Assembly: GCA_003162555.1 (NCBI GenBank)
Contig: PMNQ01000243.1
Location: 3,251 to 18,004, forward strand
From: Gammaproteobacteria bacterium
GTDB lineage: Bacteria; Pseudomonadota; Gammaproteobacteria; Steroidobacterales; Steroidobacteraceae
DNA length: 14,754 bases
Reading direction: 5' to 3'
Positions 1 through 7,683 of the stretch are shown in pieces. A program made the translations under genes and the position numbers. Every line of letters begins with the position of its first letter. The first letter of the stretch is position 1. Under the pieces are notes generated by a model. The model saw nothing but the letters and a program-made list of their open reading frames with translations, ran no database searches and was not told the DNA's origin.

Positions 1-882
1 TACGGCCAGCGGACAGCGGTCGCGGTAGGCGCATCCGCCTGCGGGCTCAATGGCCCCCTTGGGAACAAGCACCGGGACGGCGGCGGGGCGCCGTGACGGG
101 TCGGGAACCGGATTGGCGGCCAGCAGCGCGCGCGTGTACGGATGTTGCGGCGCGCCGTACAGCGCATCGCGCGGCGCCTGTTCCACGAGCTGGCCGCGGA
201 ACAGCACCAGTACCCGATCGCACAGGAACCGCACCGTGGGCAGATCGTGCGCAATGAACAACAGCGCCAGGCCCAGCTCGGCCCGCATGTCGCACAGCAG
301 GTTGGCGATCTGCGAGCGGATCGACACATCCAGTGCGGCTACCGGCTCATCGCAGATCAGCAGCCGCGGATTCAGGATCAGCGCCCTCGCCAGTCCGACC
401 CGCTGCGCCTGGCCGCCCGACAGCTGATGTGGATAACAGGACAACAGCTCGGGTCCCAGTCCCACGCGCGCGAGCATCGCGGTCACTATCTCCCGGTGCT
501 GTGCCCGCAGCTCCGGACGAAATTCCCACAAGGGCTCGGCGACCAGCTCCGCCACGTTCATGCGCGGATCGAGCGCACCGAGCGGATCCTGGAACACGAT
601 CTGCATATGCTCGCGCGCCGCGCGCAATGGGGAGCCGCGCAGCTGCAGCAACTCGCGCTGCTGGAACAGTACGCTGCCGGTAGCAGGAATCAGTCGCAGC
701 AGACCGCGCGCGATGCTGGATTTTCCGCTGCCCGATTCGCCTACCAGCCCTACGCTCTCGCCCGCACCGATGCTGAAGCTGACTCCGTCCACTGCATCGG
801 CGGTGCGCGCGCTCAAGGCTCGCCCACGGCGGTAGCGCACGCGCAGGTCACGCACCTCCAGGAGTGGTGGCGTGTCAGTCAT
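1..882 (-). CDS. oppF: Oligopeptide ABC transporter ATP-binding protein OppF (3' end missing)
   Basis: This is one of the two cytoplasmic ATPases that power peptide import through OppBC. The reading frame is open from the ATG at 882 to the window edge, giving 294 codons with no stop, so the C-terminus lies outside. Visible motifs are Walker A GESGSGKS (residues 48-55), Q-loop VFQDP (about 96-100), signature LSGGQAQR (154-161), Walker B LLICDEP (174-180) and switch His212. The oligopeptide/dipeptide-type C-terminal tail has begun (QHPYTRALL, then CAYRDRC with Cys284 and Cys290). Its ATG overlaps the oppD TGA in an ATGA arrangement, which supports this start and translational coupling. A dipeptide (Dpp) role cannot be excluded from this subunit alone, but the linked OppA favours Opp. 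The family is certain; the exact substrate is inferred. Confidence 0.93.
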   Translation of the reverse strand, partial: MTDTPPLLEVRDLRVRYRRGRALSARTADAVDGVSFSIGAGESVGLVGESGSGKSSIARGLLRLIPATGSVLFQQRELLQLRGSPLRAAREHMQIVFQDPLGALDPRMNVAELVAEPLWEFRPELRAQHREIVTAMLARVGLGPELLSCYPHQLSGGQAQRVGLARALILNPRLLICDEPVAALDVSIRSQIANLLCDMRAELGLALLFIAHDLPTVRFLCDRVLVLFRGQLVEQAPRDALYGAPQHPYTRALLAANPVPDPSRRPAAVPVLVPKGAIEPAGGCAYRDRCPLAV

Positions 883-1886
883 GTGCGCAACCACGCGGCG
901 TCGACCTGCGCGGGCGATCCAGAGTAGTGGCAGGCGAGCGCCCGTGCCTGCGGCAGTTGGCGCAGTTCCGGCGCCGTCACGCAGCGCTCATGCGCCAGCG
1001 GGCAACGCGGCGCAAAGGCGCATCCCGCCGGCAGTTCGGCCAGGTCGGGCGGCTGACCGGGGATCGATGGAAGACGCGCGGGCAGCGGCAGATCGAGACG
1101 CGGGAGCGAGCGCAGGAGACCGGCCGTGTACGGGTGCAGGGGCGAGGCGTACAGCGCAGCCGCCGGCGCCATCTCGACGATCCGGCCGCCGTACATGACG
1201 GCGACACGGTCGGCCATCGATGCGAGCGCGCCCAGGTCATGGGTCACGAACAGCATCGCTACGCCGGTGCGCTCACGCAGTGCGCGCAGCAGCTCGAGCA
1301 CCTGGGCCTGCACGGTGACGTCGAGCGCCGTGGTCGGTTCATCCAGCAGCAGGATTTCCGGATCGCACATCAGCGCCATCGCGATCAATACGCGCTGGCG
1401 CATGCCGCCCGAGAGTTCGTGCGGATAGCAGCGCAGGCGTTCGGCCGGCACGTCGATCTGCACCAGCGACAGCAATTGCGCAGCCCGTGCCAGCGCCGGT
1501 CGGCGCCCGAGCTGCAAGTGGCGCCGCGCGCCTTCGATGAGCTGCGTGCCGATGGTCAGGTAAGGATTGAGCGCGCTCATCGGATCCTGGAACACGATTG
1601 CGATGCGGCGGCCGCGGATGGCTTCGAGCCGCGCGCCCGGTGCGCCCAGCAATTCCTCGCCGCGGTAGCGGATGCTGCCGCTGACGCGCGCACCAGGCGG
1701 CGTGAGTCCCAGCAGCGCGAGCAGCAGTTGTGTCTTGCCGGAACCCGACTCGCCAACGATCCCTAAGCACTCGCGCTCCTGCAGCCCGAGGTCTACTGTG
1801 TCGACCGCTCGGAGCTCATGGCCGCTGCGATAGTAGCTGACGCCAAGCCCGCGCAGCTGCAGCAGCGGTTGTTGCGCCTCAGTCAT
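879..1886 (-). CDS. oppD: Oligopeptide ABC transporter ATP-binding protein OppD
   Basis: This is the second cytoplasmic ATPase of the peptide importer, 335 residues, a normal length for OppD/DppD. Walker A GESGSGKT is at 45-52, Q-loop VFQDPMSALNP at about 98-108, signature LSGGMRQR at 158-165, Walker B ILLLDEP at 178-184 and switch His216. The C-terminal oligopeptide-type extension holds four cysteines (289, 295, 302, 319). An upstream in-frame start at 1931 would add 15 residues lying inside oppC. I prefer the ATG at 1886, which gives the typical N-terminus MTEAQQPLLQLRGL and an 8-nt overlap with the oppC stop. The stop overlaps the oppF start (ATGA). The permease genes upstream and OppF downstream make the assignment secure. 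Confidence 0.95.
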   Translation of the reverse strand: MTEAQQPLLQLRGLGVSYYRSGHELRAVDTVDLGLQERECLGIVGESGSGKTQLLLALLGLTPPGARVSGSIRYRGEELLGAPGARLEAIRGRRIAIVFQDPMSALNPYLTIGTQLIEGARRHLQLGRRPALARAAQLLSLVQIDVPAERLRCYPHELSGGMRQRVLIAMALMCDPEILLLDEPTTALDVTVQAQVLELLRALRERTGVAMLFVTHDLGALASMADRVAVMYGGRIVEMAPAAALYASPLHPYTAGLLRSLPRLDLPLPARLPSIPGQPPDLAELPAGCAFAPRCPLAHERCVTAPELRQLPQARALACHYSGSPAQVDAAWLRT

Positions 1887-2790
1887 GGGGATTGTGCTCG
1901 TGGCGCGGATCGAGCGCGTCGCGCAACGCATCGCCCAGGCGATTGAGGCACATGATGATCGTCGCCAGGAACGCGGCCGGAAAGATCAGCAGGTAGGGAT
2001 TGGCCTGCATCTCGTTCGCGCCTTCGGCCACCAGCGAGCCGAGCGAGGCGAGTGGCGCGTGCACGCCGAGGCCGAGGAAACTCAGCAAGGCCTCGAACAG
2101 GATGACGCCAGGGATGGTGAGTGTCGCGTACACCGCCACCAGGCCGATGAGGTTTGGCAGCACGTGCCGCCAGATCATCGCGCCCGTGCGCACGCCGAGT
2201 GCGCGTGCGGCTTCGATGTATTCGTGCTCGCGTATCGAGAGCGTCTGGCCGCGCACGATGCGCGCGATGTCGAGCCAGGAAACCGCGCCGATCGCGATGA
2301 ACACCATGAGGAATTGGCGCCCGAACAGCACCTCGAGCACGATCACGAAGGGGATGAACGGCACCGTGTACAGCACGTCGACCGTGCGCATCAGCGCCCC
2401 GTCGACGCGACCGCCTACGTAGCCCGCCACCGCGCCCCAGGTCACGCCGATCGCGACGCTGATCAGGCTGGCGGCCACACCAACCAGCAGCGAGATCCGG
2501 CAACCCCACATGACGCGCACCAGCAGGTCGCGTCCCAGGCTGTCGGTGCCGAACAGGTGGCCACCGGCCAGCGCTGGAGCCCTGAAGATCTCAGTCCAGA
2601 TCGGCGTGGCGAAATCGAACGGCGACAGCAGGGGCACCAGCAGCGCGGCCGCCACGATCAGGCCCAGGATCCACGCCGCGACCATCGCGCTCGGGCGCGA
2701 GCGCAGCCGGCGCCAGCACTGGCGCCACAGGCCGTCGGTAACAGCAGCGGCGGCGGTCGCGGTAGCGGCGGTGGCGGTGTTGCGCTTCAT
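1879..2790 (-). CDS. oppC: Oligopeptide ABC transporter permease OppC
   Basis: This is an inner-membrane permease subunit that forms the peptide channel with OppB. It has 303 residues, close to the usual OppC length. After a short polar, Ala/Thr-rich N-terminus come a first membrane helix (about 36-56), a periplasmic stretch with the family motif FGTDSLGRD, and then the binding-protein-dependent transport domain with several hydrophobic helices. The cytoplasmic coupling loop EYIEAARALG...RHVLPN is the EAA motif that contacts the ATPases. The ATG at 2790 overlaps the oppB stop (ATGA). A start at 2829 would add 13 residues without homology and is less likely. No clear Shine-Dalgarno sequence precedes it, so expression probably depends on coupling to oppB. 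The N-terminal Ala/Thr run comes from imperfect GGC/GGT-type repeats at about 2745-2780. Confidence 0.94.
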   Translation of the reverse strand: MKRNTATAATATAAAAVTDGLWRQCWRRLRSRPSAMVAAWILGLIVAAALLVPLLSPFDFATPIWTEIFRAPALAGGHLFGTDSLGRDLLVRVMWGCRISLLVGVAASLISVAIGVTWGAVAGYVGGRVDGALMRTVDVLYTVPFIPFVIVLEVLFGRQFLMVFIAIGAVSWLDIARIVRGQTLSIREHEYIEAARALGVRTGAMIWRHVLPNLIGLVAVYATLTIPGVILFEALLSFLGLGVHAPLASLGSLVAEGANEMQANPYLLIFPAAFLATIIMCLNRLGDALRDALDPRHEHNPHD

Positions 2791-3713
2791 GTGCGCGCCC
2801 GCACGCGTGGGTCGATCCAGGCGTAGCACAGGTCGACCAGAAGATTGAGAGCGATGATCAGCGCGCCGTAGACAATTGTTATGCCGGTTACCACGGTGTA
2901 GTCGCGGTTGAGCGCGCCGGTGACGAACAGGTGGCCGATGCCGGGGAGACCGAACACCTGTTCAACAACGATGGACCCGGTCAGCACACCGGCGAGCGCC
3001 GGGCCCAGGAACGACACCAGCGGCATCAGCGTCGGGCGCAGCGCGTGCCGGAGCACGATGACATGCATGGGCAGCCCCTTGGCGCGCGCGCTGCGAATGT
3101 AGGGCTGACTGAGCGCGTCGATCGCCGCCGAGCGCACGATGCGCGCGATGTAGGCGGTGTACGGCAGCGCGAGTGCGAGCGCGGGCAGCAGCAGGTGACG
3201 CCATGAGCCGCTGACCCAGTCGCCGGCGGGGAGCCAGTGCAGCCGCATCGCAAAGATCAGGATCAGCAAGGGCGCGGTCACGAACACCGGCACCGAAATG
3301 CCGAGCATCGCCACGCTCATCGGCAGCTGGTCACGCCAGCTCCCGGGACGAGTCGCCGCAACCAATCCGGTGGCGCAGCCCAGCAACAACGCCAGCAGCA
3401 TCGCAGCGCTGCCGATCGCGGCATCGACCGGCAGTCCCTGCGCGATCAGTTCGTTGACGGAAGTGTTGCGGTACTGGAACGAGGGCCCGAAATCGCCATG
3501 CGCCAGCTCGCCGAGATAACGCAGGTACTGGCTCCACACGGGCTCGTTCAGGTGATAGCGCGCTTCGATGGCGTGCTGGATCCGCGGCTCCAACACCTTG
3601 TCCGAATCGAACGGTCCGCCGGGCGTGAGGTGCAGCAGCATGAAGGCCAGCGTGCCGATCACCAGCAGCGTCGGTATCGCCGTCAGGAGCCGCCGCAACA
3701 AAAAGCGCAGCAC
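2787..3713 (-). CDS. oppB: Oligopeptide ABC transporter permease OppB
   Basis: This is an inner-membrane permease subunit of 308 residues; E. coli OppB is about the same size. The N-terminus (MLRFLLRRLLTAIPTLLVIG) is the typical OppB/DppB first helix. The family motif HLTPGGPFD follows at about 28-36, then a periplasmic region and a transport domain with five further hydrophobic segments. The EAA-type coupling loop YIRSARAKGLP lies near residue 200. Translation appears to begin at a GTG (3713), one base after the oppA TAG, so it is probably coupled to oppA. The stop overlaps the oppC ATG. The N-terminal helix and the HLTPG motif separate it clearly from OppC-type subunits. Confidence 0.95.
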   Translation of the reverse strand: MLRFLLRRLLTAIPTLLVIGTLAFMLLHLTPGGPFDSDKVLEPRIQHAIEARYHLNEPVWSQYLRYLGELAHGDFGPSFQYRNTSVNELIAQGLPVDAAIGSAAMLLALLLGCATGLVAATRPGSWRDQLPMSVAMLGISVPVFVTAPLLILIFAMRLHWLPAGDWVSGSWRHLLLPALALALPYTAYIARIVRSAAIDALSQPYIRSARAKGLPMHVIVLRHALRPTLMPLVSFLGPALAGVLTGSIVVEQVFGLPGIGHLFVTGALNRDYTVVTGITIVYGALIIALNLLVDLCYAWIDPRVRART

Positions 3714-3714
3714 G

Positions 3715-5388
3715 CTAGTGATCCTGGTGATCTAGGAGGTACATGTACTGCGACAGGTTGCGGTCCTGGATGTTGCTGGTCCAGCCGCGCACCCAGGAGC
3801 GGATCAGGTGCCGCGTTGCGTAGTAATAGAGTGGGATGCAGGCGACATCCTCGTTCAGGATCGATTCGGCCTGCGACAACTCCTCAAGCCGCCGCGCGGC
3901 GTCGGCTTCGCTCCCGGCCGCGGCCAGCAGCGCGTCATAGCGCGGGTTCGAGTAGCCGCCGTCGTTGTAGCCGAAACCGGTCTGGAACAACTGCAGGAAG
4001 GTCAGCGGATCGGGGTAATCGCCGATCCACGCGTAGTGAAACAGTGCCAGCTGCTTCAGGTGCCGCTGGTTGAGCTGTACTTTGAATTCCTGGTTGTAGG
4101 GCTCGACCTGCGCGCCGAGATTGCTGCGCCACATGGCGGCGACAGCTTCGTAGGTGCGGCGATTGTCGGAATCAGTCGGATAGTGCATCTCCATGCGCAG
4201 AGGGTGTGAGGCGGAATATCCGGCCTCCGCGTAGTAGCGCCGCGCCAGCGCGTGGCGTTCGTCTTCCGGCAGGCTAGCCCACGCCGGCACCGGCGCGTGA
4301 TAGCCCTTCAGCGGCGGGGTCGGCGTCCACGCTGGCTGGTACAGGCCCTGGCGCACGTAGCGCACCAGGGTCTCGCGATCTACGCCAAGCGTGAGCGCCA
4401 TGCGCAGCGCGCGGTTGCCAGCGAAGGGCGGACGCGTGACATTGAGGCCCAGCACGAAATTGCCCAGATACGGCGCGCTGACCACCTGCGTACCGAGTCG
4501 TGCGCGCAGCCACGCGGTCTGCTCAGCCGAAAATGATTCAGTGAAGGCGAGGTCGCCGGCAAAGAAGCGTTCGGTCTGCGCGGCCCGGTCGAGCTGCAGA
4601 TACACGACCTGCTGGAGCCGCACCTGCGCGGCGTTCCAGTACAGGGGATTCTTCACCAGCGTGACACGGCCGCCGATCACGTGCTCCTGCAGCCGGAACG
4701 CGCCGTTGCTGACGAGGTACTCGGGGCGCACCCAATCCTCGCCGTGCGCGCGGAACGCCGCTTCGAATTGCGGCACTGCATAGGATTTGGTCAGCAGGCT
4801 CAGCAGGAACGGGGTCGGTGCGTTCAGTTCGATGCGCACCGTGCGCTCGTCGGGCGCGCTGATGCCGAGCGCCGTCACCGGCATTTTCCCCAAGGCGATC
4901 GCCAGTGCGTTGCGCACCGGCGCGAGCGCTTCGGCGTAATCGGAGGCCGTGCGCGGATCGACGGTGCGCCGCCAGGCGTAGACGAAATCGCCGGCGCGGA
5001 CCGGTGCGCCGTTCGACCAGCGCGCCGCGCGCAGGTGAAAGGTCCAGGTGCGGCCGTCGGCGCTGGTTTCCCAACGCTCGGCCACGCCGGGCTGCGGCTC
5101 GCCGTCCTGCCCTAAGCGCGTCAGGCCCTCGAACAGATCATCGAGCACATGCGCTGCCGGCACATCGGTCGAGATCGAGGGGTCGATGCTGCGCATGCCG
5201 CCCGCATCCACGGCGCGCCGCAGCACCTGCGTAGCCGCAAGCGTCTGGCCGATTTTATTGGGGTTGCCCGCGGTCGTCGCGGCGGTTTCGCTGCCGCTGC
5301 AGGCGGCCAGCGTGAACAATGCTATCGCCGACGCTGCCGCTGCCAACCAGGCCAGTGCCACGGTCTGGCACTTGCGCGAGCCGCTCAC
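3715..5388 (-). CDS. oppA: Oligopeptide-binding lipoprotein OppA (ABC transporter family 5 binding protein)
   Basis: This protein captures peptides outside the inner membrane and delivers them to OppBC. It has 557 residues; E. coli OppA is 543. The sequence follows OppA-type proteins throughout: DLFEGLTRL, PGVAERWE, WTFHLR, DFVYAWRRTVDP, SNGAFRL, NPLYWN, DYPDPLTFLQLF and a C-terminal WVRGWTSNIQ. The start is a GTG at 5388, two bases after the fimX-like stop. It yields a basic n-region, a hydrophobic core and a lipobox LAAC with Cys30, so the mature protein should be lipidated. Residue +2 after Cys is Ser, which in the E. coli Lol rule directs sorting to the outer membrane and is odd for an importer subunit. 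Open frame continues upstream to 5760, but that stretch is the antiparallel shadow of the FimX-like gene's coding region. Peptide specificity is inferred from family resemblance. Confidence 0.92.
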   Translation of the reverse strand: MSGSRKCQTVALAWLAAAASAIALFTLAACSGSETAATTAGNPNKIGQTLAATQVLRRAVDAGGMRSIDPSISTDVPAAHVLDDLFEGLTRLGQDGEPQPGVAERWETSADGRTWTFHLRAARWSNGAPVRAGDFVYAWRRTVDPRTASDYAEALAPVRNALAIALGKMPVTALGISAPDERTVRIELNAPTPFLLSLLTKSYAVPQFEAAFRAHGEDWVRPEYLVSNGAFRLQEHVIGGRVTLVKNPLYWNAAQVRLQQVVYLQLDRAAQTERFFAGDLAFTESFSAEQTAWLRARLGTQVVSAPYLGNFVLGLNVTRPPFAGNRALRMALTLGVDRETLVRYVRQGLYQPAWTPTPPLKGYHAPVPAWASLPEDERHALARRYYAEAGYSASHPLRMEMHYPTDSDNRRTYEAVAAMWRSNLGAQVEPYNQEFKVQLNQRHLKQLALFHYAWIGDYPDPLTFLQLFQTGFGYNDGGYSNPRYDALLAAAGSEADAARRLEELSQAESILNEDVACIPLYYYATRHLIRSWVRGWTSNIQDRNLSQYMYLLDHQDH

Positions 5389-5390
5389 GG

Positions 5391-7436
5391 CTAAAGTACG
5401 ACCTCTTCGGGAGCGTGTACCAGGTAGCCCTGGATGTATTGCACGCCGAGCTGCCACACCACAGCCATCGTGTTCGCATCCTCGATGCGCTCGGCCACCG
5501 TCTGGATCGAACGTTTCCCCGCGCTCTCGACGATGGCGCGCACGCGCTCCTGCAGATCCAGGTTGGCCGTCAGGCCCTGCATCAGCGAGCCGTCGATCTT
5601 GAGGAAATCGACTGCCAGGGCGTTCAGCAATTCGTGTGAATTGCGGCCGGCGCCGAAATGTTCGAGCGCCATTTTGATTTGCCGCTTGCGCAGTGCAGCC
5701 AACAGCGCCTGCGTCTGCGGCAGGTGACGTTCGGCCACGGCCTCGGTGACCTGCACGCACAGCCGCTGCGGATCGGCGCCGGTCGATTTCAGCTCGCCGC
5801 CGAGCCAGTCGGCGAGCGTGGCATCGAGCACGCTGTCGCGCGACAGCCGCACGAACATCTGGTCGGGCTTCCGCTTGGCGATGACTTCGAGCGCCGCCCG
5901 CAACACCCAGCGGTCGATGTTGCGCATCAGGTCGTTGCGCTCCGCGGCCGGCAGGAATTCAGACGGCAGCACTTCGCGCGCCTGCGTGTCGAGCATGCGC
6001 ACCGCAACATCGAAAATTTTCTGCTGGCTGCCGCTCAGGCTTGCGATCGGCTGTTGCACCAGGTGAAAGCGGTTCTCGGCCAGTGCCGCCTTGATGTGCT
6101 TGACCCAGACCTGGTCGTAGGCGAGCACGCGCGTGTCCTGGTCGACGCGCTCGTTGACGATGACCTGGTTGCCGCCGCGATCCGCGCACTTTTGCAGCGC
6201 TGCCTGCGCCACGGCCACACCGTCATCGAGTCCAAGATCGGCGCTGGTCAGCGCCGCCAGCCCGGCCGAACAGGTGATCTGCGCGCTCTGCTCGCCCATC
6301 GAAAAATTGTGCTTGGCGATGCGCTCGACCAGGCTTTCACTCCAGGCCTCGGCATCGCGCGTGTTGCCGCGCTCGAGCAGCAGCAGGAGACCGGCGGCGC
6401 CGAAGTGGCCGGCGATGTCGTTGGGTCCGAGCATCGCGCGCACCTGCGCTGCAAATTGCGCGATCAATTCTTCGGTCGCGCTGACGCCGATCTGCTTGGC
6501 GACCTCCATGAACTTGTCCGGGCGCAGCAGCGCCAGACACCGCACGCCGCCCGAAGGCGGCTTGGCGAGGCGTTCGGTGCACAGCCGCAGCAGATGCTGG
6601 CGCAGCCACAGGCCGCTGGCCGGATCGCGTAAGACCGCATCGGCGAGTTCCGTGGCGAGCGCGCGTTCATCGCGTTTGGTCGCCGGCACGATCACCTGCA
6701 CGCAGGGTTCGCCGTCGAATTCGCCGCCGGCCAGCACCAGTTCGAGCGCCACCCCGGACCCGTCGGCGAGCACGGCTCCGGCCTTGAGCAGGTGATCGCT
6801 CCAGCGGCCCTGTGCGCAGGCTGCCAGCGCGCCTTTCAGTGGCGCCTGTGTTTCGCCATCGAACAGGTCCATGACCGGCTGGCCCACCAGCGCGCTGGCG
6901 TCGGCGTAGCCGAACAGCTCCAGCCAGGAACCGTTGACCTGCACAACAATGCCTTCCTGCACCTGCGCAATTGCGTCGTTGGAGCGATGCAGCACGGTTT
7001 CGAGCTGGCGGCGGTAATCCTGCGCGGTGCGCAGCGTGTTGGTGAGCGTGCGCTCCATGCGGAAGGCGCGCAGTTCGCGGTGGATGACGGCCTGCACGTG
7101 CGTGGGATTCGCGATCGATACGGTGTCACGCGCGCCGCGCGCCATGTCCTCGCCCGTGGCGCCGCCGTCGATCTGTTCGCGGATCACAATCAATGGAACG
7201 CCCGGGGCCACCTGATCGCGCGCCGTGGCGATGGCGGCGAGTTGTTCGGCGTTCGGTGCAAACACCACCACCAGCTCGGGATTGAGCTGCTCAAGCGCGT
7301 CCGGCACGTCCTGCACATCTGGGATCCAGGTGCAGTGCGCGGCCAGGCCGCTGTTGCGCAGCAGGCTGTTGAGCGTTTCAACCGGGTCGCGGGAAACGCT
7401 CTGCACCAGCACCGGCACTGCGGTCGTATCGCCCAA
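5391..7436 (-). CDS. fimX: FimX-like REC-PAS-GGDEF-EAL protein with degenerate catalytic motifs (probable c-di-GMP receptor)
   Basis: Numbering here counts from a possible TTG at 7439. I chose the second TTG at 7436 because GGAG (7444-7447) then sits 7 nt upstream. Domain order is an N-terminal receiver-like fold (about 8-120) without obvious phospho-acceptor clusters, a linker helix, PAS (about 145-255), GGDEF-like (265-430) and EAL-like (440-680). The GGDEF site reads FGAAG (346-350), so no cyclase activity is expected. The EAL motif is DVA (477-479), and the usual DDFGTG metal-binding loop is EHFGAG (593-598), so phosphodiesterase activity is also unlikely. Ligand-contacting features persist: QPI (463-465), Arg481, KID (614-616) and AERIE (649-653). 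About 682 residues and this layout match FimX of Pseudomonas and Xanthomonas, which binds c-di-GMP and controls type IV pilus assembly at a cell pole. No pilus gene is nearby; it heads the opp operon. FimX orthology is an inference. Confidence 0.8.
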   Translation of the reverse strand: MGDTTAVPVLVQSVSRDPVETLNSLLRNSGLAAHCTWIPDVQDVPDALEQLNPELVVVFAPNAEQLAAIATARDQVAPGVPLIVIREQIDGGATGEDMARGARDTVSIANPTHVQAVIHRELRAFRMERTLTNTLRTAQDYRRQLETVLHRSNDAIAQVQEGIVVQVNGSWLELFGYADASALVGQPVMDLFDGETQAPLKGALAACAQGRWSDHLLKAGAVLADGSGVALELVLAGGEFDGEPCVQVIVPATKRDERALATELADAVLRDPASGLWLRQHLLRLCTERLAKPPSGGVRCLALLRPDKFMEVAKQIGVSATEELIAQFAAQVRAMLGPNDIAGHFGAAGLLLLLERGNTRDAEAWSESLVERIAKHNFSMGEQSAQITCSAGLAALTSADLGLDDGVAVAQAALQKCADRGGNQVIVNERVDQDTRVLAYDQVWVKHIKAALAENRFHLVQQPIASLSGSQQKIFDVAVRMLDTQAREVLPSEFLPAAERNDLMRNIDRWVLRAALEVIAKRKPDQMFVRLSRDSVLDATLADWLGGELKSTGADPQRLCVQVTEAVAERHLPQTQALLAALRKRQIKMALEHFGAGRNSHELLNALAVDFLKIDGSLMQGLTANLDLQERVRAIVESAGKRSIQTVAERIEDANTMAVVWQLGVQYIQGYLVHAPEEVVL

Positions 7437-7451
7437 CAAAATGCTCCGTGC

Positions 7452-7469
7452 GCGGGCCAGGCGGCCCGC
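7452..7469 (-). promoter_or_regulatory. GC-rich hairpin in the leader of the FimX-like gene
   Basis: This is a perfect 7-bp inverted repeat, GCGGGCC-AGGC-GGCCCGC on the plus strand, with a 4-nt loop. On the transcribed minus strand it lies 4 nt upstream of the GGAG ribosome-binding site and just downstream of the -10-like boxes, so it should form near the 5' end of the mRNA. It could shield the 5' end or modulate ribosome access. No U-tract follows, so it is not a terminator in the sense direction. The structure is seen; the role is inferred. Confidence 0.45.
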
Positions 7470-7481
7470 TGAATATGGAAA

Positions 7482-7495
7482 ATTCTAGCATTATG
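7482..7495 (-). promoter_or_regulatory. Candidate -10 region for the fimX-opp operon
   Basis: On the minus strand, CATAAT (7495-7490) and TAGAAT (7487-7482) each match TATAAT at five of six positions. This is an AT-rich island in otherwise GC-rich DNA, upstream of the TTG start. TTGCCG at 7507-7502 resembles a -35, but its spacing (14 nt to TAGAAT) is short. I therefore call a likely promoter region, not a defined promoter. Confidence 0.35.
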
Positions 7496-7596
7496 ACCCG
7501 CCGGCAACGTGCGCCAGGCCGCGGTTTGGCGTGTTCCGTTGAGCGACTTGCTACTAAACGGCCCGTCCACCAGATAGTTGGCCTGAGTTGGGGCCG

Positions 7597-7626
7597 GTGG
7601 CAGCAAAACAGTGATGCCGTTATCAT
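7597..7626 (+). promoter_or_regulatory. Candidate sigma-70 promoter for efp
   Basis: A -10-like TATCAT (7621-7626, five of six matches) is preceded at 18 nt by a -35-like GTGGCA (7597-7602, four of six). Transcription would start near 7633, giving a leader of about 50 nt before the efp ATG. The AT-rich patch around 7611-7626 stands out from its GC-rich surroundings. Confidence 0.4.
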
Positions 7627-7653
7627 ACGCGGCCCTACAAAAGCCCGTTTTTC

Positions 7654-7666
7654 GGCCCAAAGGGCC
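7654..7666 (+). other. Short inverted repeat in the efp leader
   Basis: GGCCC-AAA-GGGCC is a perfect 5-bp stem with a 3-nt loop, ending 17 nt upstream of the efp ATG. Only a weak AGG at about 12 nt serves as a possible ribosome-binding site, so the hairpin could affect initiation. It is short enough to be chance in DNA of this composition. Confidence 0.25.
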
Positions 7667-7683
7667 CCACAGGCGCACAGCAC

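Noticed and set aside
142..927. Plus-strand open frame opposite oppF
   Set aside because: The minus strand encodes OppF with all ABC motifs; the plus frame is its shadow.
864..1766. Plus-strand open frame of about 300 codons opposite oppD
   Set aside because: It is Arg/Gln/His-rich with no recognisable domain, and it is the antisense of a clear OppD. Long antisense frames are expected in GC-rich coding DNA.
1885..2826. Plus-strand open frame of about 313 codons opposite oppC
   Set aside because: Composition is low-complexity His/Arg/Gln/Glu-rich and mirrors oppC codons; no ribosome site or homology seen.
3237..4073. Plus-strand open frame opposite oppB and oppA
   Set aside because: It spans the junction of two well-supported minus-strand genes and shows no domain.
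5389..5760. Extension of oppA upstream to 5760 in the same frame
   Set aside because: It would overlap the FimX-like EAL domain and bury the lipoprotein signal peptide inside the protein.
7631..7666. Two GGCCC copies competing for one GGGCC, suggesting a switch in the efp leader
   Set aside because: The first copy (7631-7635) lies at or before the predicted transcription start, and the stems are only 5 bp.
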